The translations under genes and the position numbers were made by a program. Below are positions 1 through 6,787 of a stretch of DNA of 7,392 nucleotides, piece after piece. Source of the DNA: an uncultured Chloroflexota bacterium (GTDB taxonomy: Bacteria > Chloroflexota > Limnocylindria > Limnocylindrales > CSP1-4); assembly GCA_903930745.1 (NCBI GenBank), contig CAIYZX010000680.1, positions 1 to 7,392 on the forward strand. Direction: 5' to 3'. Numbering within the stretch: the stretch's first letter is position 1; every line of letters starts with the position of its first letter. The notes beneath the pieces were generated by a model that worked only from the letters and a program-made list of their open reading frames with translations, was not told the DNA's origin and ran no database searches.

Positions 1-126
1 GCCCGGTCCCGCCGCCCCGCCCGGTCCCGCCGCCCCGCCCGGTCCCGCCGCCCCGCCCGGTCCCGCCGCCCCGCCCGGTCCCGCCGCCCCGCCCGGTCCC
101 GCCGCCCCGCCCGGTCCCGCCGCCAC
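1..126. repeat. 18-bp tandem repeat, about 7 copies
   Basis: The unit gcccggtcccgccgcccc begins at 1, 19, 37, 55, 73, 91 and 109. The first six copies are identical. The seventh matches through 124 and then diverges (a for c at 125). The unit length is a multiple of three and contains no stop in any frame, so the array could be translated: plus-strand frame 2 gives the hexapeptide PGPAAP. Perfect identity between copies points to recent expansion by slippage or unequal recombination. The array runs into the window edge, so its true length is unknown. Such an array is also a typical place for an assembly to break or collapse. Confidence 0.95.
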
Positions 127-301
127 CGCTACCACCCGTGCCTCTCCCGCACCCTCGAGCCAGTCGCCGGCCACCCCCGCCACCTCTGGCCATTCACCAC
201 CGAATGAACCGGACGTTCGATCTGCCGACGTGCGCTCCAAAAGTGCGGATCCCGGGTCTAGGTCTGCGGGTCGCCGGTGGCTGCTATTCACCCGTGAATA
301 G
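2..301 (+). CDS. Possible C-terminal tail of a Pro/Ala-rich protein, 5' end outside the window
   Basis: Plus-strand frame 2 is open from the window edge to a TAG at 299-301, about 99 codons. It reads through the tandem array as PGPAAP hexapeptides. It then continues as a Ser/Pro/Thr/Ala-rich stretch (TATTRASPAPSSQSPATPAT) and ends in a more basic tail with the last residues GRRWLLFTRE. Pro/Ala-rich repeats are common in linkers and tails of secreted or surface proteins in high-GC bacteria. Against it: no start codon or domain can be seen, GC at third positions is less marked than in the helicase gene, and long open frames arise by chance at this base composition. A strong palindrome covers the last codons and the stop. 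If real, the gene converges on the helicase gene. I treat it as a candidate only. Confidence 0.25.
   Translation, partial: PGPAAPPGPAAPPGPAAPPGPAAPPGPAAPPGPAAPPGPAATATTRASPAPSSQSPATPATSGHSPPNEPDVRSADVRSKSADPGSRSAGRRWLLFTRE
191..206. promoter_or_regulatory. Weak dyad resembling the palindrome at 281-304
   Basis: The 16-mer cattcaccaccgaatg has 5-bp inverted arms (cattc and gaatg) around 6 bases. Aligned with the core of the stronger palindrome (285-300) it is identical at 11 of 16 positions, sharing attcacc and gaat at the same spacing. The two start 94 bp apart, close to nine turns of B-DNA. This could be a second, weaker site for the same dimeric DNA-binding protein, or chance. No regulator is encoded in the window. 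Confidence 0.3.
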
Positions 302-304
302 CAG
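281..304. promoter_or_regulatory. Perfect 24-bp palindrome, operator-like
   Basis: The arms ctgctattcac (281-291) and gtgaatagcag (294-304) are perfect reverse complements separated by cc. The element is AT-rich compared with its surroundings, which argues against random GC-rich self-complementarity. In DNA it looks like a binding site for a dimeric regulator. In RNA it could fold into a 10-bp stem with a cccg loop, but no run of T follows on either strand, so an intrinsic terminator is less likely. The core ttcac-cc-gtgaa resembles the ParB site parS (ttcacgtgaa) but has two extra central bases, so I do not call it parS. It overlaps the TAG of the candidate plus-strand frame. Function unknown. 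Confidence 0.55.
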
Positions 305-484
305 TGCGGGCCAGGGACCGGAGGGGGTCACCTTGCCGCGTCGCGACCGGCCGCCCACCGGCTGCCCACACCGGCCGCTCAAGCCGCCGGCCGGCAGTCT
401 CGTTCCTCGCGCAGCATCGAGCGAGTCGCCGGGCGACTCACGCGATGGCGTCCGGTTCCGCCTCCCTCGCGGGCGGTCCCGCCG
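302..484. other. Non-coding gap downstream of the helicase gene
   Basis: This 183 bp lies between the end of the candidate plus-strand frame and the stop of the helicase gene. Open frames here are short, Arg/Pro-rich and without domain signatures, so I call no gene. It contains the inverted repeat at 423-439, a short self-complementary gccggccggc at 386-395, and a stray 12-base match to the tandem repeat (cggtcccgccgc, 474-485) that runs into the helicase stop codon. If the left-hand frame is a gene, this is a convergent intergenic region. If it is not, gene-free sequence extends over all of 1-484. Confidence 0.6.
423..439 (-). terminator. Possible hairpin at the 3' end of the helicase transcript
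   Basis: The arms gagtcgcc (423-430) and ggcgactc (432-439) are perfect reverse complements around one base. As RNA they give a 7-bp stem with a 3-base loop. The hairpin lies about 46 nt beyond the helicase stop in the direction of its transcription. No U-rich run follows on the minus strand, so it is not a classical intrinsic terminator. U-poor hairpins may still stabilise 3' ends in high-GC genomes. Confidence 0.25.
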
Positions 485-3400
485 CTACCAGGCGGTGTCG
501 CGGCGCTCCACGCAGATGGGCTTGAAGTCGCAGTAGCGGCAGTCCGCCTTGGGGTTGGCGGCGAAGTTGCCGGTCCGGATGTCCGCCACCAGCTGCACGA
601 TCTTCGCCCGCTCCGCGTCTAGCTGCTCGTCCGTGCGGGACGTGGACATCCGCTGGTCGCTCTCCGTGAAGTAGAGCGTGACCTTCTCAGGATTGCCCAG
701 ACCAAGCGTGTCGCGACAGGCCAGCGCGTAGATCACCAGCTGCAGGTTCTCGCTCACGTCCTTCTGCGAGCTCACCTTGCCGGTCTTGTAGTCCACCACC
801 TCGATGCCGCCCGATGCCAGGCGATCGATCCGGTCGATGCTGCCGCCGATCCGGATGGGCGCCGAGCCGTCTCCCGGGTCGATGACCAGGGTGAAGTCCA
901 GCTCCTCGTGCTCCGCCTCGGCGGTGCTGGCCAGCTCGTTCCTCCAGAAGGTGTCAAGCAGCGTGGGGACGCGGCGCTTGAACGTCTCCTCCGTGGTGGT
1001 GGTCCCGAAGTCAGACGGCTTCCACCGTTCCGCGAAGATCCGGTCCAGGTCCTCGCGCGTGGGCGGCTCCTCGCCACGGGCCAGCCGGTCGCGCCGCAGC
1101 TTCGTGAACTCCTCGAACGCCGCATGGACCGTGGTGCCGAACGTGAGCGGCGCCGCCACCGTGTCCGGCGGGGGGATCCGATACACGTACGAGAAGGCGA
1201 ACTTCGCCGGGCAGTCCTCGTACGTCTTCAGCGCGGTGTACGAGAGCTTCCCCGGCAGCGGCGCCACGCGCAGCAGGTTCGCCCCCTCGCCCGAGTCCAG
1301 GACTACGGAGCGCAGCGTGATGGGGTCAAGACCGGCCGCCCTGGCGGCGTCCGCGGCGAGCGCCGCGCTCCTGCCAACGTCGGCGAGCCGGGCCGCCAGC
1401 CCGTCCAGGGCGGCCGGCGTCTCCGGGGCATCGGGAGCGGCAGCCTCCATCAGGGAGACCAGCTCCGCCGCCCGCAGGCGCAGCTCCAGCCGGCGCTCCT
1501 GGGCCCGCGGGATGGGCATGGTCCGGCGAGCGGTGGGCATGACCTGACCCGTGTCCGAGGCGCCACCGGGCTCCTCCGCGTCCGCCTCAACCGCCCCTTC
1601 GTCGGGGTCCGCTTCGGTGAGCTCGGCCGGATCGCCGCCGGCGCCCTCCCCGGTCCGGTCCACCACGAGCAGATGGTCAGGGTCACCCTCGCGGAGCTCG
1701 TCCACGAACGGCGACGCCTTCTTCGCCTCCCCGGCCCCGAACGTGGTCAGGACCAGCCGCTCCTGCGCCCGGGTCATCGCCACGTACAGGAGCCGGCGCT
1801 CCTCCTCGGTGTGCGTGTCGCCGGTGGGCCGCGCCCCGCGCAGCAGCTCCACCGGGAACCACCCCTGGCCGCGGTCCTTCGTTGGCCACTCGCCGTCCAG
1901 CAGCTGCGGCACGAACACGATGGGGAACTGTCCGCCCTTCGCCTGGTACAGCGTCATGAGGCGGACGCCCTCCGCGTCCTCCGCCAGCTCCACGCTGGTG
2001 GGCAGCTCGCCGTCCGCGTTCTTGTAGGCATCGAGATAGGCGAGGAAGTCCGCCAGCGACCCCTCCGGCCGCGCGGCCTGCCAGTCCGAGGCGAACCGCA
2101 GCAGGCTGCCCAGGTGCACCACGCGGCGCTTCGCCTCCAGCGACCCTGCGGCGAGCAGGTCCAGGATCGCCCCGGACTCCTCCACGTAGGCGGTGAGCAC
2201 GCTGAACGGCCCGTCGCGCCGCGTCCGGGGAGCCTGCCGCTCCAGCACGTCCAGCAGCCTCCGCAGCTTCGCGCGGGTCTCGTCCGCGATGCCCGCGTTC
2301 CGCAGGTTGGCCTTGCCGGACTCCGCGGCCGCCACGGCCTCGGCGTCCATCGGCGACTCGCGCACCACGCCGCCGGCCACGATCCGCCGCACGGCGTCAA
2401 TGATGTGCGCCCGATCGAACGCCGCGTCCCGCGTCACCCGCAGGATCTCCACCGCGTCCAGCCGCCACGGGCCGGCGGTCATCATCCGGACCAGCGAGGC
2501 GTCATCGAGCGGGTCCGCGATCGCCCGCAGGCCCGCCTCCGCGTCGCGGATCTCCGGCTCGTCGAACAGCGAGAGCCCGCCCACCACCGTGTACGGGATC
2601 CCCTCATCGTGGAGCCGGTTGACGATCAGGTCGCGGTGCTTGTGCTTGCGATACAGGACCGCAACGCTGCCCCAGGCCGCCTCGCGCGTCTCGGTCGCTC
2701 CGTTCTCGCCCGCCGTCCGGGGCCCCGCCAGCTCGCGGATCCGGTCCACGATGGCCACGGCCTCGTCCTCGGCGCCGTTGCAGACGAGGAGCTCGATAGG
2801 GTGGCCCAGGTCCTGGCCCGTCCGCAGGCGCTTGTCCGGGTCCACGCGCGAGAGGTTGCGGGTGATCAGCGCGTTGGCGCCGTGGAGCACGTTCCCCAGC
2901 GAGCGGTAGTTCTCCGTGATCGTGAGGCGTCCGGGTCCCGCCGCAGGCGCGCGCTCCGGGTCATGGGCCGGCGGCTCCGCGAAGCGCGTCGCGAAGTCCC
3001 CGAACGCGTCCACCACGGCACCGCGGAAGCGGTAGATGGACTGGTCGTCGTCACCCACCACCATCACGTTGTCCGGCCGATCCGGCGTCCGCCCCAGCAG
3101 CGTGATCAGCTCGATCTGCGCCGCGTTCGCGTCCTGGAACTCGTCCACCAGGATGTAGCGGTACTGGCGCTGCCACCGGCGCAGCAGGTTGGGGCGCGTC
3201 TTGAAGAGCCGGATGACGAGCGCGATCTGCTCCGCGTAGTCCAGCGCCCCGCGCCTCGCCAGCTCCTGCTGGTAGAGGTGGTAGACCACTGCGAGCTCGT
3301 GCTGGCGGAGCACCTCCAGCGCCGCGCCGTCGCGCTCGTACGTGGCCGCCAGCTCCACCGCCCGGGCCTGCTGCTCCGGGGAGAGGCGCTTCATCGCGGT

Positions 3401-4243
3401 GGCCTCGCCGTCGCCGCTTGCCGTCCGCCGCGCCTCGCGATCCGCGATCTTCGCCGGTGACTTCGGGTCATAGGCATTCGCCGGCATGCCCAGCGCCTCC
3501 AGCCGCAGTCCCGTCCGAACCTTTCGGTGCTCGTCCGCCACCTTGCGCACCGGCTGCAGGTTGCCTGCCGCTCGCAGCCTGTCCACGGCCGCCTCGAAGG
3601 ACCCGTACTGGTCCTCGAAGATCCGCCGCTCCTCCGCCACGAACCGGTCGAAGTCCTCCGGCCAGATCAGCTCGTCCTTGGACCGGTTGATGAAGCCCGC
3701 GAAGATGCCCATCGAGAAGTCGTTGTGGTACAGCAGGTCCATGTCCGGGCGCAGGTCCCGCAGGAGCAGCACCTGGCCGGGGCCGTCCAGGACGTCCGGC
3801 ATGCCGGGCAGCTCCGCCTCCGGGCCGCTGTCACCCAGCACCTGGTGGCAGAACCCGTGGAAGTTCTTGACGGTCATCCGGGCGCGGACCGCGGGACCCA
3901 CGCCGGCGGTCTCGTCCAGCCGCTGCTGGAGCTCCTCGGCCGCCTTGGTGTTGTACGTCAGGACCAGGAGCTGCTCCGGGACGAGCGGCCCCTCGAACGG
4001 GTTGCCGTGCCGCGGTGCGGGCTCCGCCGGGATGTAGTCCACGCGCGTGGTGCCGTCCGCCCGCTCCACGCGCGCCCGAACCTGCCCGTGCTGCTCCAGC
4101 AGCCAGCGCACGCGCTCCACGATGACCCGCGTCTTGCCCGTGCCGGCGCCCGCCAGCACGATCCACGGCCCATCCGCCGCCTCCACGATGGCGCGCTGGT
4201 CTGCGGTCAGGTCAAAGGTGTTGGGGGTGGTCACGGGCGACAT
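485..4243 (-). CDS. UvrD/AdnB-like helicase fused to an Fe-S PD-(D/E)XK nuclease
   Basis: This 1252-residue enzyme should unwind DNA with ATP and cut it with a fused nuclease, probably at double-strand breaks as AddAB and AdnAB do. Helicase motifs in order: LTADQ Q-motif (12-16), Walker A AGAGTGKT (31-38), TYNTKAAEEL (96-105), DEFQD (367-371), GDDDQSIYRFRGA (397-409), ENYRS (444-448), an unusual motif V TLYQAKGGQF (764-773) and motif VI RRLLYVAMTRAQ (816-827). A 36-residue insertion lies between Walker A and motif Ia. An acidic linker (about 866-897) leads to the nuclease: SYTALKTYEDCP (1001-1012), H1040, GGSIDRID (1133-1140), DYKTGK (1151-1156) and Q1168. C1011, C1235, C1238 and C1244 suit an iron-sulfur cluster. 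I chose the ATG at 4243, just before the Q-motif. A GTG at 4321 would add 26 Arg-rich residues without a conserved feature. A GAGG sits only 2 nt before the ATG, so the ribosome site is weak. No partner subunit is visible. Family assignment is firm; the exact role is inferred. Confidence 0.93.
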   Translation of the reverse strand: MSPVTTPNTFDLTADQRAIVEAADGPWIVLAGAGTGKTRVIVERVRWLLEQHGQVRARVERADGTTRVDYIPAEPAPRHGNPFEGPLVPEQLLVLTYNTKAAEELQQRLDETAGVGPAVRARMTVKNFHGFCHQVLGDSGPEAELPGMPDVLDGPGQVLLLRDLRPDMDLLYHNDFSMGIFAGFINRSKDELIWPEDFDRFVAEERRIFEDQYGSFEAAVDRLRAAGNLQPVRKVADEHRKVRTGLRLEALGMPANAYDPKSPAKIADREARRTASGDGEATAMKRLSPEQQARAVELAATYERDGAALEVLRQHELAVVYHLYQQELARRGALDYAEQIALVIRLFKTRPNLLRRWQRQYRYILVDEFQDANAAQIELITLLGRTPDRPDNVMVVGDDDQSIYRFRGAVVDAFGDFATRFAEPPAHDPERAPAAGPGRLTITENYRSLGNVLHGANALITRNLSRVDPDKRLRTGQDLGHPIELLVCNGAEDEAVAIVDRIRELAGPRTAGENGATETREAAWGSVAVLYRKHKHRDLIVNRLHDEGIPYTVVGGLSLFDEPEIRDAEAGLRAIADPLDDASLVRMMTAGPWRLDAVEILRVTRDAAFDRAHIIDAVRRIVAGGVVRESPMDAEAVAAAESGKANLRNAGIADETRAKLRRLLDVLERQAPRTRRDGPFSVLTAYVEESGAILDLLAAGSLEAKRRVVHLGSLLRFASDWQAARPEGSLADFLAYLDAYKNADGELPTSVELAEDAEGVRLMTLYQAKGGQFPIVFVPQLLDGEWPTKDRGQGWFPVELLRGARPTGDTHTEEERRLLYVAMTRAQERLVLTTFGAGEAKKASPFVDELREGDPDHLLVVDRTGEGAGGDPAELTEADPDEGAVEADAEEPGGASDTGQVMPTARRTMPIPRAQERRLELRLRAAELVSLMEAAAPDAPETPAALDGLAARLADVGRSAALAADAARAAGLDPITLRSVVLDSGEGANLLRVAPLPGKLSYTALKTYEDCPAKFAFSYVYRIPPPDTVAAPLTFGTTVHAAFEEFTKLRRDRLARGEEPPTREDLDRIFAERWKPSDFGTTTTEETFKRRVPTLLDTFWRNELASTAEAEHEELDFTLVIDPGDGSAPIRIGGSIDRIDRLASGGIEVVDYKTGKVSSQKDVSENLQLVIYALACRDTLGLGNPEKVTLYFTESDQRMSTSRTDEQLDAERAKIVQLVADIRTGNFAANPKADCRYCDFKPICVERRDTAW

Positions 4244-4314
4244 GGCCTCACGATGCTGGGCGACGGGCTCCGGGGCGGACCGGACCAGCCGATGCCCGCA
4301 GCGTACCCGCCGCC

Positions 4315-4333
4315 GTGCCACCTAGGCTGGCAC
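4315..4333. promoter_or_regulatory. 19-bp palindrome between the ABC operon and the helicase gene
   Basis: gtgcca (4315-4320) and tggcac (4328-4333) are perfect inverted arms around cctaggc, which itself contains the 6-bp palindrome cctagg. It lies 72-90 bp upstream of the chosen helicase ATG and about 50 bp past the stop of the last permease gene, within the only gap (4244-4381) between the two units. It could be an operator for the helicase gene or a transcript-end hairpin of the ABC operon. A second short stem, cggtc-gcg-gaccg, lies at 4349-4361. No T-run follows either, and I could not find a convincing -35/-10 pair in the gap. Confidence 0.3.
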
Positions 4334-4381
4334 AACCCGCGCCCGGTTCGGTCGCGGACCGTGCCCCCGGCCCCCTGCCCG

Positions 4382-5578
4382 CTACCCCGCGATCGCCTTG
4401 CGGAACCGCCAGGACGCGAGCCCCATCACCACCACGCCGTACCCCAGCAGCACCGCGAGGTTCGGTGCCACGGACGCCACCCCGCCGCCATCGCGCACCA
4501 GGGACTGCAGCCCCAGCAGCGCCCAGGAGTGGGGGAGGAGCCGGGCAACCGTCTGCATCGCGTCCGGCATCACCGCGAACGGGATCATGCAGCCGCCCAG
4601 CGCACCAAGCGCGAGACCCACGAAGACGCCCATGGACGACGCCTGGTCCGCCGATCGCGAGGTGGCCCCCACCAGCATCGCGAACCCGGCCGCCACCACA
4701 GCGAACGCCACGATGAGGAGCAGCGCCGCGAGGGGATCGCCCCAGGAGACGCCGAACGCCACCGCGGTCACCGCCACGATGTACCCGGCCTGGAGCAGCG
4801 CCACGGCGATCCGGCCCAGCGCCTCTCCCGCCACGATGGTCCACGCCGATGTGGGCGTGGAGAGCATCCGCCGCGAGACGCCCACGGAGCGCGAGAAGAC
4901 GAGCTTGCCGGCCGCGGTCATGGACGTGAGGAACATGAACAGGATGAGCTGGGTGGAGGCGCCGAAGGTGAACTGGCCGAAGCCCGCGAACATGCCGGCC
5001 TCGCCGATCCGCGAGACCTCCACGGCCACGCCCGGCACCGAGGACTCGGCGGCCGCGGCGGCGGCATCGGCATCGGCCACCGTTCCCTCGCCCAGGCCAA
5101 CGGCCACGCGAACGGCCAGCGTCCGGGCGCCCAGGCGCGAGATCGCGGCGTCGATGGGGGCGCGCAGCCCCAGCGTCAGCGCATCGGCGGTGCCGAGATA
5201 GCGGACGTTCACCGTCCCGGCATCGGCGCCGGTGGCGTGCAGGTCCGCATCGAAGCCGTCCGGGATCACGAGGCCGGCCTCCAGCTGCCCGTGCTCAACG
5301 CGGGAGCGCAGCGCGGCTTCGTCGTCGAAGGTGCGGATGTCGAAGCCCAGCGTGTCGGCGCGGAGCGCCTCCACGAGCGCCTGCGCCGAGGGATCGCCGG
5401 CCGGAGCCACCACGCCCAGGCGGGCACGCCCTGCGCCGCTGAACTGGAGCCCCAGCGCGATGATTATGATGGTGGGGAGGATGAAGACGAAGAAGATGTC
5501 CGACCGATCGCGGACCTGGCGGAGCAGGTTGACGCGGGCGATCGCCACGGCCTTGGCGGGCTCGAACACGGCGCTCAT
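4382..5578 (-). CDS. ABC-2 type exporter permease, second of two
   Basis: This 398-residue membrane protein has the layout of ABC-2 permeases with a large outer domain, as in the YbhS/YbhR type. A cytoplasmic N-terminus carrying RQVRDRSD (20-27) leads into one membrane segment (about 28-45). A soluble, presumably extracytoplasmic domain follows (about 46-209), then five hydrophobic segments near 210-228, 248-277, 283-305, 316-335 and 372-390. The outer domain holds an alanine run (about 170-177). The ATG overlaps the stop of the upstream permease gene by 4 bp (ATGA) and I see no good ribosome site, so translational coupling is likely. It should form the channel with the other permease, powered by the upstream ATPase. 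The exported substrate (lipid, drug, ion or other) cannot be told from sequence. The two permeases share the N-terminal RDRS motif and overall plan, consistent with an old tandem duplication. Confidence 0.9.
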   Translation of the reverse strand: MSAVFEPAKAVAIARVNLLRQVRDRSDIFFVFILPTIIIIALGLQFSGAGRARLGVVAPAGDPSAQALVEALRADTLGFDIRTFDDEAALRSRVEHGQLEAGLVIPDGFDADLHATGADAGTVNVRYLGTADALTLGLRAPIDAAISRLGARTLAVRVAVGLGEGTVADADAAAAAAESSVPGVAVEVSRIGEAGMFAGFGQFTFGASTQLILFMFLTSMTAAGKLVFSRSVGVSRRMLSTPTSAWTIVAGEALGRIAVALLQAGYIVAVTAVAFGVSWGDPLAALLLIVAFAVVAAGFAMLVGATSRSADQASSMGVFVGLALGALGGCMIPFAVMPDAMQTVARLLPHSWALLGLQSLVRDGGGVASVAPNLAVLLGYGVVVMGLASWRFRKAIAG

Positions 5579-6774
5579 CGGGCACGCACCAGGGAGCGCA
5601 CGCGGGCGAAGCCGACGGCGCCCGTGACGAGGCCGAAGAGGGTGAGGACACCGGCGGCGAACAGGCCGTCCGCGAGCGAGCCGCTGGGGCCCGCCATGTC
5701 GCCGAGACCGCGCATGAACCAGCCGTTGGGGGTGAGGAGCGCGAGCACGTTGAGGGCCTCCGGGGCCTGCGAGGTGGGGGTGAAGCTGCCGCCCAGGACG
5801 CCCATCGTGATCGCCACGGCCGAGTTGGCGGCACCCGCGCTGTCGGCGGACTTGGCGAAGGAGGTGACGAGGGCGGTCAGGCCGGTGGCGGCGACGATCG
5901 CGGCGCCGGTGACGAGGGCCACGCCGATGGGCGGACCCCAGTCCGCACCAACGAGGACCGTGGTGGCGACGATGAGCACGGTCATCGAGACCGCGGCCTG
6001 GATCAAGCCGCCCAGCGTCTTGCCGGCGAGCACGCTCCAGGGCGCCACGGGTCCGGCGAGCATCCTGCCCAGGGTGCCGATCCGCCGCTCCTCGAAGAGG
6101 CTCACGAGGCCGATCTGCGCCGAGAAGAAGAGGAACAGGATGGCCATCGAGGTGGAGAAGTACGTGGACAGGGAGAGCTGGCGCAGGTTGGTGGCATCGT
6201 CAACGAGGGCCACCGGCGGGTTCTGTGCCTGGGCCGCCGCGGCACCGGCGACCTGGGCCACCTCCGGCCCAAGCGGTGCGCCGCGCAGCCTCGCGACCGT
6301 CTCCACGGCCAGCTCCACGCCCCGGACGCCGTCGCCGTAGCGCTCGGCGATGGCGCGCGCCACCTCCGTGGCGAGGCCGGCGTTCCTGGCGCCGAGGACC
6401 TCGATGGTGGCCTTCTCGCCCGAGGCGATGGCCGCGGAGAAGCCCTCCGGGAGGACGAAGGCGGCGTCGGCGGTGCCGGCCTCCACGTCCGCGCGAGCGG
6501 CGTTCTCCGTGGTGGCGTCGTGGATGGTGAGCATGCCGTCATCGGCGAGGGTCCCCAGGACGTCCTCGCGGAACGTGGCCGCCATGGGGCCGCCGTCCAG
6601 GTCCACGAACGCGTAGGTGGCGTGGAACTCGGTGGCGCCGGCGAGGAGCCGGCTGAAGATGAACGCGAGGCCCAGTGGGGCGACGATCGCGACGAGGATC
6701 GCGGACCGGTCGCGCAGCCGCTGGCGCAGGTCCTTCGCCGCCACGAGGGCGACGATGCGGAACGGGTTGGACAT
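5575..6774 (-). CDS. ABC-2 type exporter permease, first of two
   Basis: This 399-residue protein has the same plan as its downstream neighbour. A cytoplasmic N-terminus with RQRLRDRSA (17-25) precedes a first membrane segment (about 26-44). A large soluble outer domain (about 46-206) follows, then hydrophobic segments near 207-226, 248-276, 282-304, 318-335 and 370-390. FEERRIGTLGRMLAGPV (227-243) lies in the cytoplasmic loop after the second segment; comparable loops in this family carry coupling helices that contact the ATPase. The ATG at 6774 lies 11 bp after the ATPase stop with an AGGA overlapping that stop, and the 3' end overlaps the next permease start. This tight packing shows one co-transcribed export system. 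Two non-identical permeases suggest an asymmetric, heterodimeric channel. The C-terminal RVRSLVRAR is basic, as expected on the cytoplasmic side. Substrate unknown. Confidence 0.9.
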   Translation of the reverse strand: MSNPFRIVALVAAKDLRQRLRDRSAILVAIVAPLGLAFIFSRLLAGATEFHATYAFVDLDGGPMAATFREDVLGTLADDGMLTIHDATTENAARADVEAGTADAAFVLPEGFSAAIASGEKATIEVLGARNAGLATEVARAIAERYGDGVRGVELAVETVARLRGAPLGPEVAQVAGAAAAQAQNPPVALVDDATNLRQLSLSTYFSTSMAILFLFFSAQIGLVSLFEERRIGTLGRMLAGPVAPWSVLAGKTLGGLIQAAVSMTVLIVATTVLVGADWGPPIGVALVTGAAIVAATGLTALVTSFAKSADSAGAANSAVAITMGVLGGSFTPTSQAPEALNVLALLTPNGWFMRGLGDMAGPSGSLADGLFAAGVLTLFGLVTGAVGFARVRSLVRAR

Positions 6775-6783
6775 GGTCTGCGT

Positions 6784-6787
6784 TCCT
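6784..6787 (-). promoter_or_regulatory. Ribosome binding site of the first permease gene
   Basis: On the minus strand AGGA overlaps the TAG stop of the ATPase gene and is followed by 9 bases before the ATG at 6774. The spacing is normal for a Shine-Dalgarno site and supports this start codon. The overlap with the stop suggests that ribosomes finishing the ATPase help start the permease. Confidence 0.4.

Noticed and set aside
206..218. LexA-like box (gaac-N5-gttc)
   Set aside because: The Gram-positive SOS box needs four central bases and outer C and G. This has five and lacks the outer pair, and it lies at the 3' side of the repair gene, not in its promoter.
285..300. ParB binding site parS
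   Set aside because: parS has ttcac and gtgaa directly joined; here two extra bases separate them and the outer bases differ. No parA or parB gene is present.
138..536. Plus-strand frame of 132 codons at the left end
   Set aside because: Proline- and arginine-rich with no recognisable feature, and it runs 52 bp into the conserved 3' end of the helicase gene, over the codons for its final cysteine cluster.
908..3460. Long plus-strand open frame (850 codons) opposite the helicase gene
   Set aside because: It is Arg/Pro/His/Leu-rich without any domain and runs antisense to a gene with all its motifs in order. Long antisense frames are expected at about 70% GC.
4244..4321. 26-residue N-terminal extension of the helicase from a GTG at 4321
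   Set aside because: The added residues are Arg-rich without family similarity, the GTG follows directly after an in-frame stop and lies inside a palindrome, while the ATG at 4243 sits at the usual distance before the Q-motif.
3527..6340. Long plus-strand open frame (937 codons) opposite the helicase and permease genes
   Set aside because: It crosses two gene boundaries on the other strand, including the gap 4244-4381, and reads as low-complexity His/Arg/Ala/Gly sequence. It is a composition shadow.
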